In this document: positions 17,056-25,135 of the stretch, piece by piece | Position numbering within the stretch: the first letter of the stretch is position 1 | How the letters are laid out: the number at the start of each line of letters is the position of its first letter | Assembly: GCA_017549365.1 (NCBI GenBank) | Contig: JAFYUZ010000092.1 | Location: forward strand, 1-38,327 | DNA from: Clostridia bacterium | GTDB taxonomy: Bacteria > Bacillota > Clostridia > Oscillospirales > CAG-382 | Reading direction: 5' to 3' | Length of the DNA stretch: 38,327 bases | The notes under the pieces: model-generated | The model's input: the letters and a program-made list of their open reading frames with translations, nothing else | What the model was told of the DNA's origin: nothing | The model's database searches: none | Made by a program: the position numbers and the translations under genes

Positions 17056-18075
17056 TCAGTTGTTGCTCTCGTTTTTATATCTGAGCATATTTGCCATGCC
17101 GCACAAAAAGCCGAATTCATAGGCTCTTGAGGTATGTCCCCAGCGGGTGTCCCCCGTAAGATACGGAACGTGGTCATCCAGCACAAGTCCGTCATAGCCA
17201 TAATCGCAAAGAGCGGTCATAACCTTTGAAGGATCATATCGTCCGTCGCCAAGATAGCACTCGTTGAACTTTTCAAGAGTTCCCTGCACGTCGCGGAAAT
17301 GTACCATGTGGATACGATTTTTGGGTACAAATTCACGGATCATGTCAAGAACGCACTCTTCTCCGCCAAGCTGCGAGAAGGTGCCCATGCAGAAATTGAT
17401 TCCCCATGCGGGATTGTTGGCAATTTTTTCGGCCTTTAAAAAATCCTCTTTGCAAATGAATATTCGCTCAACGCCCGCAACCTTGCGCAAGGGCGGGTCA
17501 GAAGGATGGGTTATCAGCTTGACGCCTGCTTTTTCCGCCTCGGGAATCACGGCTTTTATGAAATAAGTGAAGTTTTCCCACAATTTTTCGGCAGTGGGAG
17601 GAACAACGTCCTCGCCCATTGCGATCATATGATATTTGCTGACCGCATAAGCATTCGGAACCTTGTCCTCGAGCTCATGGTCATAAGCCGAAACGGTGGC
17701 TCCTCCGCGATAAGGATGGGTAATGCTGGTGCGCCACGCCCAGGTGGGGCAAAAATGATGTCCGAGAATCGGAATACCCACCTCGCCCATATTGCGAAGG
17801 GTCTTTATGTAATTTTCGATCTGCTCATCTCTGCCGTCGAGCCCCATAATTACCTTGTCAAGAAAGCGGATGGGCACATTTTCGATCATATCAAGGGTAA
17901 GCCCGAACTTTTCGGTGTATTCCTTAAGCCAGGTAAGGGCACGGACGGTGAAAAACTTCTCGTCTGCCGTAGCAATGGGCGGGGTGTTGAAGTGAAACCC
18001 CGATGAACCGAGCTGTTTTGCCATCATCAGCGCATCGTCATTGAATTCCTTTATCGCACCTAAAATTATTTTCAT
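17056..18075 (-). CDS. uxuA: Mannonate dehydratase
   Basis: Dehydrates D-mannonate to 2-keto-3-deoxygluconate (KDG) in hexuronate breakdown; cytosolic and metal dependent. The 339-residue TIM-barrel protein shows the family's LTWLKEYTEKFGL, GIPILGHHFCPTWAWRT, KLITHPSDPPL, NPAWGINFCMGTFSQLGGEEC, IHMVHFRDVQGT and GDGRYDPSKVM segments, with metal-binding His and Cys residues. It is shorter than the enterobacterial enzyme (about 394), as is common in Firmicutes. Last gene of the operon; its ATG overlaps the SDR stop by 4 nt (ATGA) and GGAG lies upstream. Confidence 0.92.
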   Translation of the reverse strand: MKIILGAIKEFNDDALMMAKQLGSSGFHFNTPPIATADEKFFTVRALTWLKEYTEKFGLTLDMIENVPIRFLDKVIMGLDGRDEQIENYIKTLRNMGEVGIPILGHHFCPTWAWRTSITHPYRGGATVSAYDHELEDKVPNAYAVSKYHMIAMGEDVVPPTAEKLWENFTYFIKAVIPEAEKAGVKLITHPSDPPLRKVAGVERIFICKEDFLKAEKIANNPAWGINFCMGTFSQLGGEECVLDMIREFVPKNRIHMVHFRDVQGTLEKFNECYLGDGRYDPSKVMTALCDYGYDGLVLDDHVPYLTGDTRWGHTSRAYEFGFLCGMANMLRYKNESNN

Positions 18076-18905
18076 TTTTTCTGCTCCTTTTCACTCTCGC
18101 GTTTTGCAATCTCCGCACGGCGATAATCATTGAGAATTTCGGGGAAAATCTGAGTAGACATGCCTCCGTCCACCGTAATTTCGGCACCGGTTATATTTTT
18201 CGATTCGTCCGAACCCAAAAAATATACGGCACTTGCAATATCCTCAAAATCGGAAATGTCTCCAATGGGAGTCATGGTTCCGTTTGTGATCTGCTTGTCG
18301 CCCATCGCCACCCAACGCATTGTTTTGATGGTGCCGGGCATTATTACGTTGCTTCTTATGCCGTATTTTCCGAGATCCACGGCAAGCGATTTTGACATGG
18401 CGTTGATTCCGCCCTTTGAGGTCACGTACGGAACTCGGTTGGAATTCGGACGAATGGCAGAATTGGAGCTGATAAAGACGATTGAACCCTTGCCGTGCTC
18501 TTTCATACGCAGTGCCGCTTGTTGGATCAGGCGGAAATTTCCCACCACGTTTGCCTGAAGGATATATTCCACATATTCGGGAGTCACCTCGAAAAAGGGC
18601 GTTCCTTTTGAAGCATCGGGACCTATGGCAAGATCTGCGGCATTAAGACACAGTGTCTCGGCAAAAATTCCTTGCCGATCAAGCTCTTCAAAAAGCTTTA
18701 TCGAATGCTCTTTTTCCCTGAGATCAAGAACAAAGCCTTTCACCTTGACGGGACACTCGGATTCAAGGTGTGTCACTGCTTCGTTTACAAGTTCTTCTGT
18801 GATGCAGGTGAGCACAACGTCATAGCCTTCCCTTGCAAAGCGTCTTGCTATGGCAAAGCCTGTGTGGTTATAGTCTGCGCCGGTCACGATTACGGTTTTA
18901 TTCAT
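18072..18905 (-). CDS. SDR-family oxidoreductase, probable fructuronate reductase role
   Basis: NAD(P)-dependent short-chain dehydrogenase of 277 residues. Catalytic Ser is at about 147 (FISSNSAI), Tyr160 and Lys164 are in YVTSK, and the TEITVDGG-like end (GAEITVDGGMS) is typical. The cofactor loop reads TGADYNHTGFA, one residue longer than TGxxxGxG and lacking the middle glycine. Because it lies between the lactonase and uxuA genes and no UxuB is present, reduction of D-fructuronate to D-mannonate is the most likely job; this is inferred from context. It starts 6 nt after the SMP-30 stop, whose end overlaps its GGGAGG site, and overlaps uxuA by 4 nt. Confidence 0.85.
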   Translation of the reverse strand: MNKTVIVTGADYNHTGFAIARRFAREGYDVVLTCITEELVNEAVTHLESECPVKVKGFVLDLREKEHSIKLFEELDRQGIFAETLCLNAADLAIGPDASKGTPFFEVTPEYVEYILQANVVGNFRLIQQAALRMKEHGKGSIVFISSNSAIRPNSNRVPYVTSKGGINAMSKSLAVDLGKYGIRSNVIMPGTIKTMRWVAMGDKQITNGTMTPIGDISDFEDIASAVYFLGSDESKNITGAEITVDGGMSTQIFPEILNDYRRAEIAKRESEKEQKK

Positions 18906-18911
18906 CGAACA

Positions 18912-19766
18912 TTACCTCCCTGTGTATCTGTTTATATTTACACCGCAAACGTCGGTGCGATAGCGAAAAACCTTGCCGGCATGGGGCTGGTCGGAAAATT
19001 CGGTACGCACGGCGGCGGTGGTTATTATCAAATCGCGAAGATCGTGCCCCGCAAAGCAACAAGAGCTGACCTGGGTTGCGGGGATATGAACCGTTTCAAG
19101 CACACGGCCGCTTGCGGCTTCGATATGTTGGACGCAAGAAGCTCCCCACACTGCCATCCACAAATCGCCCTTTGCATCAATGCACATTCCGTCTCCGCAT
19201 CCGAAAGATGGCGGGATTTCCGAAATGGTTTTGCGATCGGAAAGGCTGTGAAGATCGGCGGAAAACGAGAATTTTTCAAGTTTTTGTTCTCTTGAATCTA
19301 TATAATAAAGGGTTTTTGAGTCTGCACTCCAATCGATCCCGTTGGAGCATCCGCATCGGTCAAAAAGCTCCTCGAGCCTTCCGTCCCAAAGTCGGTAAAA
19401 AGCTCCCGAAAAATCCGCCCCCGCCGTTCCGATATAATAATGTCCGTCGGGGCCCACCTTTCCGTCGTTGAATCGCTCGCCCTTGATCTTTATCGGCTGA
19501 TGGGCAAGGGTCAAAAGACCGTCGCAGGTTCTGCGATATATTCCATCCTCCATCGAAAGAAGCAGATCGCCGTTGTCGCAAAGGGCAAGACATCCTATCC
19601 ATTGAGGAAGATCTTGCTTTTCGCTTGTGCCGTCAGAATAGTTCATGCGGTAATAGCATTTTCCCCGAATGTCGACAAAATAAAGCTTTTTTTCTTTTTC
19701 GTCCCACAAAGGGCTTTCGCCCACAAGCAAACGGTCATCAAAAACAACATCCAGCTTTTCGTACAT
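18912..19766 (-). CDS. SMP-30/gluconolactonase family lactone hydrolase
   Basis: Six-bladed beta-propeller metal enzyme that opens sugar lactones to aldonic acids. 284 residues. The metal ligands are visible as E17 (LLVGESPLWD), N142 (GCSNGIDWS) and D192 (GDGMCIDAKGDLWMAVWG), with the substrate-side N100 in RFNDGKVGPDG. ATG 19766 with AGAGG upstream is chosen; a long upstream in-frame extension runs into kdgK and is rejected. It lies 4 nt after kdgK. In this operon it may hydrolyse an aldonolactone formed by sugar or uronate oxidation, feeding the UxuA/KdgK/Eda route. Confidence 0.87.
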   Translation of the reverse strand: MYEKLDVVFDDRLLVGESPLWDEKEKKLYFVDIRGKCYYRMNYSDGTSEKQDLPQWIGCLALCDNGDLLLSMEDGIYRRTCDGLLTLAHQPIKIKGERFNDGKVGPDGHYYIGTAGADFSGAFYRLWDGRLEELFDRCGCSNGIDWSADSKTLYYIDSREQKLEKFSFSADLHSLSDRKTISEIPPSFGCGDGMCIDAKGDLWMAVWGASCVQHIEAASGRVLETVHIPATQVSSCCFAGHDLRDLIITTAAVRTEFSDQPHAGKVFRYRTDVCGVNINRYTGR

Positions 19767-19770
19767 AAGT

Positions 19771-20793
19771 TTACCTCTGAACACGGCCCGAGCCGTCCCC
19801 CCCCACAAGAGCAAAAATGTCTGCGGGCTTTGACAGATTGACGTCAAGCTCAATAGTCTGTTTAAGACAAGATGCCGCCGCGGCAAATTCAATGGTGTCC
19901 TGAGGTGAAAGTCCGTTTGCAATGGCGTATATAAGTCCCGCACCAAACGAGTCTCCGCCACCCACACGGTCAACGATATGAATGTGGTATTCCTTCGAAA
20001 AATAAGGAGTTCCGTCCTGATACAAAAGCGCAGACCAATCGTTGTCAGAGGCGCTTATGCTTTTGCGAAGGGTGATAGCGACACGTCCGATGTTATATTT
20101 TTTGCTTATTTTTTGCGCAACTTCGATATATCCTTCCCTGCTGAGCTTACCCGAAATGATATCTGTATCGGTGGCATGGATATCAAGAACGTCGGCGGCA
20201 TCCTCCTCGTTGGCAATAAGAACGTCGACGTATTCAAGAAGCTTTTCCATCGTTTCCTTTGCCTGTTCTCTCGTCCAGAGATTTTTGCGGTAATTGAGAT
20301 CACAGCTTATAAGGATCCCCTTGCTTTTTGCCTTTTTGCAGGCTTCAAGGCAAATTTCGGGAAGGTTTCCGCCAAGGGCGGGAGTGATTCCCGTGAAATG
20401 GAAATATCCTGCACCGTCGAAAATTTTATCCCAATCAAAATCCTCGGCTTCGCAGGTTGAAAATGACGAATACTTGCGGTCATAAACGATTTTTGACGGG
20501 CGCTGCGATGCCCCCTTTTCGGCATAAAAAAGACCGATTCTGTCGCCGCCGAATGCAATGTGCTCAACACCGACCCCAAAACGTTTGAGGTTTCCGACGG
20601 CACATTCGGCAATGTCGTTTTTCGGAAGCTTTGTGACAAGCTGAGTGGGTACGCCCATATACGAAAGAGATGTAAGAACGTTTCCCTCGGCTCCCGTATA
20701 ATTTATAACAAAATTATCCGCCTGGAAAAATTTAAGATATCCTTCGGGATTGAGACGAAGCATATAATCCCCAAAACCCACGACTGTTTTCAT
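19771..20793 (-). CDS. kdgK: 2-keto-3-deoxygluconate kinase (PfkB family)
   Basis: Phosphorylates KDG to KDPG with ATP. The 340-residue ribokinase-fold protein starts with VVGFGDYMLRLNPEG, has the substrate-side GAEGNVLTSLSYMG, ISCDLNYRKNLW, IANEEDA, and the catalytic Asp281 in DRVGGGDSFGAG (anion-hole GGGD). The N-terminal G-D-x-M-L-R-L and the L-N-x-R-K-N-L-W segments are typical of KDG kinases. GGAGG lies 10 nt before ATG 20793. Flanked by eda upstream (18-nt gap) and the SMP-30 gene downstream (4-nt gap). Confidence 0.92.
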   Translation of the reverse strand: MKTVVGFGDYMLRLNPEGYLKFFQADNFVINYTGAEGNVLTSLSYMGVPTQLVTKLPKNDIAECAVGNLKRFGVGVEHIAFGGDRIGLFYAEKGASQRPSKIVYDRKYSSFSTCEAEDFDWDKIFDGAGYFHFTGITPALGGNLPEICLEACKKAKSKGILISCDLNYRKNLWTREQAKETMEKLLEYVDVLIANEEDAADVLDIHATDTDIISGKLSREGYIEVAQKISKKYNIGRVAITLRKSISASDNDWSALLYQDGTPYFSKEYHIHIVDRVGGGDSFGAGLIYAIANGLSPQDTIEFAAAASCLKQTIELDVNLSKPADIFALVGGDGSGRVQR

Positions 20794-20811
20794 ATATATT
20801 CCACCTCCGAA

Positions 20812-21456
20812 TTATTTTGCCTTGCGGGCATTTTTTGCAATTTCAGATGCTTTGATACAAAGCTTTGTGATTCCTTCAAAATCGCCTTGCCTGAACATTT
20901 CGGCAGTTGCCATAAAGCTTCCTCCGCAGGCAATGACCTTGTTGTTTTCGAGGTAGGCAGAAAGATTTTCAAAGGTGATTCCGCCGGTGGGCAAAAAGCG
21001 CACGTCGGGAAAAGGTCCCGACAAAAGCTTGATTGCGGCCACTCCGCCGCCAAGCTCGGCGGGGAAAAATTTTAATATCCTAAGACCGTTTTTTACAGCT
21101 ATCTGAATTTCGCTCGGGGTAAAACAACCGGGGACGATCACAACCCCCTTTTGTTTGCAATAATTTACAAGCTCGGGGTCGTATCCGGGAGACACCACAT
21201 AGTCGGCGCCGACAGAAAGAGCATCGTCAACGCTTTTTTCGCTGACAACCGTGCCCGCCCCCACAAGCATATCGGGAAAAGCCTGCTTGATCCTGCGTAT
21301 TGCTTCCAGCGAACAATCCGAGCGCAAGGTAACCTCGATCAGCGGAAGTCCTCCGTCTGTCAAAGCTTGTGCAAGCAAGACTGCTTTGTTTGCATCAGTT
21401 ATGTTAATGACCGGCAAAACGCCGTATGTTTCGACATAAGATTCGATACTGTTCAT
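20812..21456 (-). CDS. eda: KDPG/KHG aldolase
   Basis: Cleaves 2-keto-3-deoxy-6-phosphogluconate to pyruvate and glyceraldehyde-3-phosphate. 214-residue TIM-barrel class I aldolase with catalytic Glu41 (PLIEVTLRS) and Schiff-base Lys129 in ILKFFPAELGG; VGAGTV, PGCFTPSE and LPTGGI are the family's conserved segments. ATG 21456 is preferred to one six codons upstream because GGAG lies 8 nt before it. First gene of the five-gene operon, with a strong promoter 37 nt upstream of the start. Confidence 0.95.
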   Translation of the reverse strand: MNSIESYVETYGVLPVINITDANKAVLLAQALTDGGLPLIEVTLRSDCSLEAIRRIKQAFPDMLVGAGTVVSEKSVDDALSVGADYVVSPGYDPELVNYCKQKGVVIVPGCFTPSEIQIAVKNGLRILKFFPAELGGGVAAIKLLSGPFPDVRFLPTGGITFENLSAYLENNKVIACGGSFMATAEMFRQGDFEGITKLCIKASEIAKNARKAK

Positions 21457-21492
21457 GCTTTTTCTCCGTTTCATGGTGTTGATTTCATTACA

Positions 21493-21521
21493 AGTATATC
21501 ACGGTTTTTTTGTTTTTTCAA
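21493..21521 (-). promoter_or_regulatory. sigma-A promoter of the hexuronate operon
   Basis: Reverse strand TTGAAA (21516-21521), 17-nt spacer, TATACT (21493-21498). I see no clear GntR/LacI palindrome overlapping it. Confidence 0.8.
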
Positions 21522-21562
21522 CAGATACCCTGCCATTATTCATTTTTTTACATAAAATCAAA

Positions 21563-21633
21563 GTTCAAGTCTCTGCAAAATAAAAAAATTCCGACACCTA
21601 TCGGTACAGAGATTTTTTGGGTCTGAGTGGCGG
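21563..21633 (-). repeat. Remnant of tRNA-Pro 3' end plus terminator
   Basis: The reverse strand reads CCGCCACTCAGACC (21620-21633), identical to 14 nt at the 3' end of the tRNA-Pro gene at 30175-30250. A terminator-like hairpin (CCGA...TCGG, 21591-21604, then a T-run) and an inverted T-arm-like remnant (GTTCAAGTCTCTGCAAAA at 21563-21580) follow. The rest of the tRNA is absent. The same order of parts occurs next to the intact tRNA gene. Confidence 0.6.
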
Positions 21634-21642
21634 TCTGCGTGG

Positions 21643-21680
21643 TAAAAACAAAACCACCCGAAAATCCTTGATTTCGGGTG
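21643..21680 (-). terminator. Terminator-like hairpin downstream of the broken AraC gene
   Basis: CACCCGAAA (21655-21663) pairs with TTTCGGGTG (21672-21680); on the reverse strand the stem is followed by GGTTTTGTTTTT. It would end transcription from the AraC pair before the eda promoter. The 150 bp between it and the AraC fragment shows nothing else recognisable. Confidence 0.6.
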
Positions 21681-21836
21681 AGTTGTTACGGTTGCGGATG
21701 TGATATTAACTTAAAAAACGATTTTTCAAGGGAGTTTGTGTGATTTTTTAGTCGCACAAGCCCCCATTTTTTATTATTTTGAAAAATGTTTGCAAACAAT
21801 TCATGTTTAAAAAGACGGGTTCTTATTTAATCTTTC

Positions 21837-22208
21837 TTATATTGCATCTTTCTTATATTGCAACGGCGTTTTTCCGAATTTCTTTTTGAAAAGTACGATA
21901 AAATGCGAGCAATCCGAGAAGCCGGAGCGCATACACACATCTGTAACCGAATGTCCTTTTAAAAGCAGAACCGCCGCATTCGAAAGTCTTACCGATTCGA
22001 GATATTCTCTCGGAGATGTATGGAGGTATTTTCGAAACCAACGTGTCAGGGTGGCAGAGCTTACAAAGTGGGATGTCAGAATATTGTTGACATTGTGTAT
22101 CTTTACGGAATGCCGATCCTATTCCCTGTCAACCGAATCGAAAACGGCATATTTGATTTTGAGGGCAGACATTACGTGTTTCCAATTGTTGCGAAAAATA
22201 TCAAACAT
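21837..22208 (-). pseudogene. AraC-type DNA-binding protein, interrupted by an in-frame TAG
   Basis: The ATG at 22206-22208 directly abuts the TGA of the upstream AraC gene. It opens a frame MFDIFRNNWKHVMSALK... of 29 codons, then TAG (22119-22121), then continues in the same frame as an AraC C-terminal double helix-turn-helix: ILTSHFVSSATLTRWFRKYL, SPREYLESVRLSNAAVLLLK, VTDVCMRSGFSDCSHFIVLFKKKFGKTPLQY. No usable start follows the TAG, so the DNA-binding part is probably not made. Near the end a 16-bp exact tandem duplication (21831-21846 and 21847-21862) shifts the stop and adds two residues. Most likely a decaying regulator, unless TAG is read through. Confidence 0.75.
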
Positions 22209-22997
22209 TCATTTCCATTTACTGAACATAGCGCTTTGAGAAAATTGAGATGGGGGACAGCCGTATTTTTTTGAAAATATACGGCTGAAATATTTCGGGT
22301 CGGAAAATCCGCTTTTCTCGCTGACCTCGCACACGGTAAAAAAATCGCTTTGCAAAAGCTGTACCGCATATTCAAGGCGCATATCATTGATGTACCGCAG
22401 GGGAGATTTTCCGAAAATTTTGGAAAAGCCTTCGCGGAAATAGGTTTCCGACATTGTGCACATTCTTGCAAGATGCGAGATTCTGACAGAGGATGAGCGA
22501 TAATTTGCGTGAATATACTCGATGGCTTTTGAATATTTTCGATTGTCATTCTCTGCGATTTTGTTTTCGAAGCTGTCGCTATATATGAGGTATAAAACGT
22601 TGTACAGCATTGAAATGCATTTATATCTGTATCCGTGAATTTTCTTGTTCCATTCATCATACATGGAAACGATTGTTTTTTCCACAAGGGAGTATTGAAG
22701 GGGAGAAACTTTCTCGGCTTTCTTTCTGCCGTTGAAGCTGTTGTTGATGAAGTGTATTGCGATTACCGATTCGCCGTCTGTATTTTGGCGGTACATTTCA
22801 TTTCCCGGAAGATACAGTACGTCTCCGCTTTTTACGTCAAACACATCGGTGCTTGTTTCAAAATGTCCACATCCCGAAAGTCTTATGCTTATGCTGTCAT
22901 AGCTTCTCGCGCCGACTGTCTCGTGAATCAGATTGGTTCTGTTCAGCTTAAAAACCCCAAGAATTTCAAGCGACAAATCTTCAGATGAGAAAAACAC
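22209..22997 (-). CDS. AraC-family transcriptional regulator
   Basis: About 263-residue regulator with an N-terminal cupin-like sensing domain (FEVKSGDVLYLPGNEMYRQ-type segment at about residues 65-90) and a C-terminal AraC DNA-binding domain (YIHANYRSSSVRISHLAR, MSETYFREGFSKIFGKSPLRY, VCEVSEKSGFSDPKYFSRIFSKKYGCPPSQF). Start choice: the predicted transcript begins near 23013 and AAGGAG (23007-23012) touches an ATG at 23006, too close to use, whereas GTG at 22997 sits 9 nt away; I prefer GTG, but ATG 23006 cannot be excluded. It is divergent from the GH113-like and acetyltransferase genes, its likely targets. Confidence 0.9.
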   Translation of the reverse strand: MFFSSEDLSLEILGVFKLNRTNLIHETVGARSYDSISIRLSGCGHFETSTDVFDVKSGDVLYLPGNEMYRQNTDGESVIAIHFINNSFNGRKKAEKVSPLQYSLVEKTIVSMYDEWNKKIHGYRYKCISMLYNVLYLIYSDSFENKIAENDNRKYSKAIEYIHANYRSSSVRISHLARMCTMSETYFREGFSKIFGKSPLRYINDMRLEYAVQLLQSDFFTVCEVSEKSGFSDPKYFSRIFSKKYGCPPSQFSQSAMFSKWK

Positions 22998-23019
22998 GTA
23001 TTTCATCTCCTTTTTCTTT

Positions 23020-23048
23020 ATGATACACGTTTTTCGCCACATTGTCAA
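23020..23048 (-). promoter_or_regulatory. sigma-A promoter of the AraC gene
   Basis: Reverse strand TTGACA (23043-23048), 17-nt spacer, TATCAT (23020-23025). The 100 bp to the divergent hydrolase gene contains TACAAT (23106-23111) as a possible plus-strand -10. Confidence 0.8.
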
Positions 23049-23144
23049 GTTGCGTTTTGTCCACCTATTATGTTGATTTATGGGTTTTAATTTGTCTGCT
23101 TTCTGCTACAATAGACTTAAATAACAAAAACGAGGTGAGCATTC

Positions 23145-24266
23145 TTGAAAGAGTTTAACGCACGTATCCCTGCACGTTTTCGTGAGCATCCTATTTTTTG
23201 CGAAAGAATCTGCGGAACAAATTTCGGATTTATGGCAAAGAGAGGATATTATTTCAAAGAAGAAGTCAAAAAACAGCCCGCCCTTATGGCGCAAAGCGGA
23301 ATAAACTGGACCACTCTCAATATGAATTTCTGTCAGCAAACTTTTTATTCCGACAAGGTGTTTCTTGATTTTGAGTTTTCGAGCAGCGAAAACGAGATCA
23401 CCGAAACGGTAAAAAGACTCCACGACAACGGAATAAAAGTTCTTTTTAAACCGTGTCTTACCCTTCTTGACGGCGCGTGGATGGGAATGGTACGCTTTCC
23501 CAACTCGGATCAGCTCAAGCAAATTCAAGGAGTTGACAACGACTACTGGGGAAAATGGTTCCGTTCGTTCACCGAAGCGCTGAAATATTTTTCGGATCTT
23601 GCTCAAAGATGTTCTATTGATTCGATGATAATCGGCGCCGAATATTTCGGCACTGAGGGACAAAACGAAAAGTGGGAAAAGGTCATTGAGCAGGTAAGGG
23701 AATTGTACGAAAACCCCATTACCTACGAATTTACCTGCGGATCGAGAAAAGCATACGACCTTGAATGGATAAAAAAGCTCGACTATCTTGCATACAGCTA
23801 CTATCCGCCGGCGTGCGATCCCAATATCGACCCTCTTCCCGGCGAAGTCAATCCCGGTGCGAGAGAAAATCCTTCAAAAACCGTCGAAGAAATGGAAGAA
23901 TATCTGTATTCAAGAAAAGCGCGCATACGCTCAATAAGTGAACGCTTTGACAATATGCCAATCACATTTACCGAATACGGAATCCGTTCGGCGCACGGAT
24001 GTATTATGCAGCCGTACAATTTCCTCTGGGATACATATTACGACGGGGAAGAGCAGGCAAACTACATGGAATCAAGCTTCAGAACATTCTGGGAAATGCC
24101 CGAATGGATGGGACTTTTCTGGTGGAAATGGGACGAAACTCAAGACAGACCGCAATACAAGGGCGACCCCAATGGTGACAAGGGATTCACCATACAAGGA
24201 AAACCTGCGCAGGAGGTAATGAGAAAATGGATCAAGAAAGCAAGAGAACGCAACACGACAATGTGA
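23145..24266 (+). CDS. TIM-barrel glycoside hydrolase, GH113 (beta-mannanase)-like
   Basis: 373-residue cytosolic-looking hydrolase without signal peptide. It has the (beta/alpha)8 pattern of clan GH-A: GINWTTLNMNFCQQTFYS, LHDNGIKVLFKPCLTLLDG, a strand-4 acid/base candidate E166 in MIIGAEYFGTEG, LDYLAYSYYPP, a strand-7 nucleophile candidate E277 in ITFTEYGIRSA, and GLFWWKWDE at strand 8. This layout resembles GH113 enzymes acting on beta-mannan, but other clan GH-A families are possible. The start is TTG at 23145 with GAGGTG 7 nt upstream. The 3' end overlaps the acetyltransferase gene by 40 bp, so the two form one unit. Confidence 0.75.
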   Translation: MKEFNARIPARFREHPIFCERICGTNFGFMAKRGYYFKEEVKKQPALMAQSGINWTTLNMNFCQQTFYSDKVFLDFEFSSSENEITETVKRLHDNGIKVLFKPCLTLLDGAWMGMVRFPNSDQLKQIQGVDNDYWGKWFRSFTEALKYFSDLAQRCSIDSMIIGAEYFGTEGQNEKWEKVIEQVRELYENPITYEFTCGSRKAYDLEWIKKLDYLAYSYYPPACDPNIDPLPGEVNPGARENPSKTVEEMEEYLYSRKARIRSISERFDNMPITFTEYGIRSAHGCIMQPYNFLWDTYYDGEEQANYMESSFRTFWEMPEWMGLFWWKWDETQDRPQYKGDPNGDKGFTIQGKPAQEVMRKWIKKARERNTTM

Positions 24267-24979
24267 ATATAGTAGAAGAATACTATTTCGCAATAAAAAA
24301 AGACCTTGAGGCTCTCGGAATTAAAAAGGGCGATAAGCTTTTGATACATTCGTCATATAAATCCATGAAAATGAAAGGCTACTGTGCCGATACATTTTTT
24401 GCCGCTTTGAAGGATACCGTGGGATATGATGGACTTCTTATGTTCCCGACATTCACATACGATGTGGTAAATGAGGAAAATCCTTTTTTTGATGTGGAAA
24501 AAACCTTTTCTACCCATGTCGGAATTCTCCCCGAACTTTTCAGACATACTGACGGTGTAATCCGAAGCGTACATCCCACCCACTCGCTTGCGGTTTGGGG
24601 AAAGGATGCCGCATCTTATGTAAAAGACCATCAGAAAGACAATGTCTGTGTCGGCGAAAACTCTCCTATTTTCAAGCTTAAGGACAACGGCGGAAAGATA
24701 TTGATGATAGGCTGCGGAATAGCGCACAATACCTTGATACACGGAGTTGAATGCTTCGTGAAAGCTCCTTATGCTTTCACGGTAGATTATACGGTTGCAC
24801 CATATAAGAGAGAATATACCGTCAGAGATGCATACGGAGTAGAAACAAAGATAAACTTTTTCCACGAATTCACCGAAGCAATCGGATGGTATCAAGCTTT
24901 TTACAAGCTCCTCGAGGTTATGAAGATAACAGAAGGAAAAGTTCTCGAAGCACAGTCGTTTATTATGGATGCAAAATAG
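24227..24979 (+). CDS. AAC(3)-family N-acetyltransferase
   Basis: 250-residue member of the antibiotic N3'-acetyltransferase fold, which transfers acetyl from acetyl-CoA to an amino group. Landmarks: LLIHSSYKSMK, GLLMFPTFTYD, THVGILPELFR, RSVHPTHSLAVWGKDA and MIGCGIAHNTLIHGVE, matching the VHPTHS and N-T-x-x-H-x-x-E signatures of the family. ATG 24227 lies within the 3' end of the hydrolase gene; AGGAGG is 10 nt upstream. Many members encoded next to sugar-processing genes are not resistance enzymes, and the context here suggests an amino sugar or other metabolite as substrate. A terminator follows at 25070-25103. Confidence 0.87.
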   Translation: MDQESKRTQHDNVNIVEEYYFAIKKDLEALGIKKGDKLLIHSSYKSMKMKGYCADTFFAALKDTVGYDGLLMFPTFTYDVVNEENPFFDVEKTFSTHVGILPELFRHTDGVIRSVHPTHSLAVWGKDAASYVKDHQKDNVCVGENSPIFKLKDNGGKILMIGCGIAHNTLIHGVECFVKAPYAFTVDYTVAPYKREYTVRDAYGVETKINFFHEFTEAIGWYQAFYKLLEVMKITEGKVLEAQSFIMDAK

Positions 24980-25069
24980 GTGTGGGATACCGTAATTGAA
25001 AAAATGAAATAGGACCCGTACATCTTTATGTCAATACAGCCGTAAGCTTTACGGTTTTCTGAAACAAAA

Positions 25070-25103
25070 ATTCCTTGAATCGTATGATTCAAGGAATTTT
25101 TTT
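25070..25103 (+). terminator. Terminator of the hydrolase-acetyltransferase unit
   Basis: Perfect 12-bp stem ATTCCTTGAATC/GATTCAAGGAAT with a GTAT loop (25070-25097), followed by TTTTTT. Confidence 0.92.
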
Positions 25104-25135
25104 GCAAAATATTATAACACTCAGTTTACTGTTTA

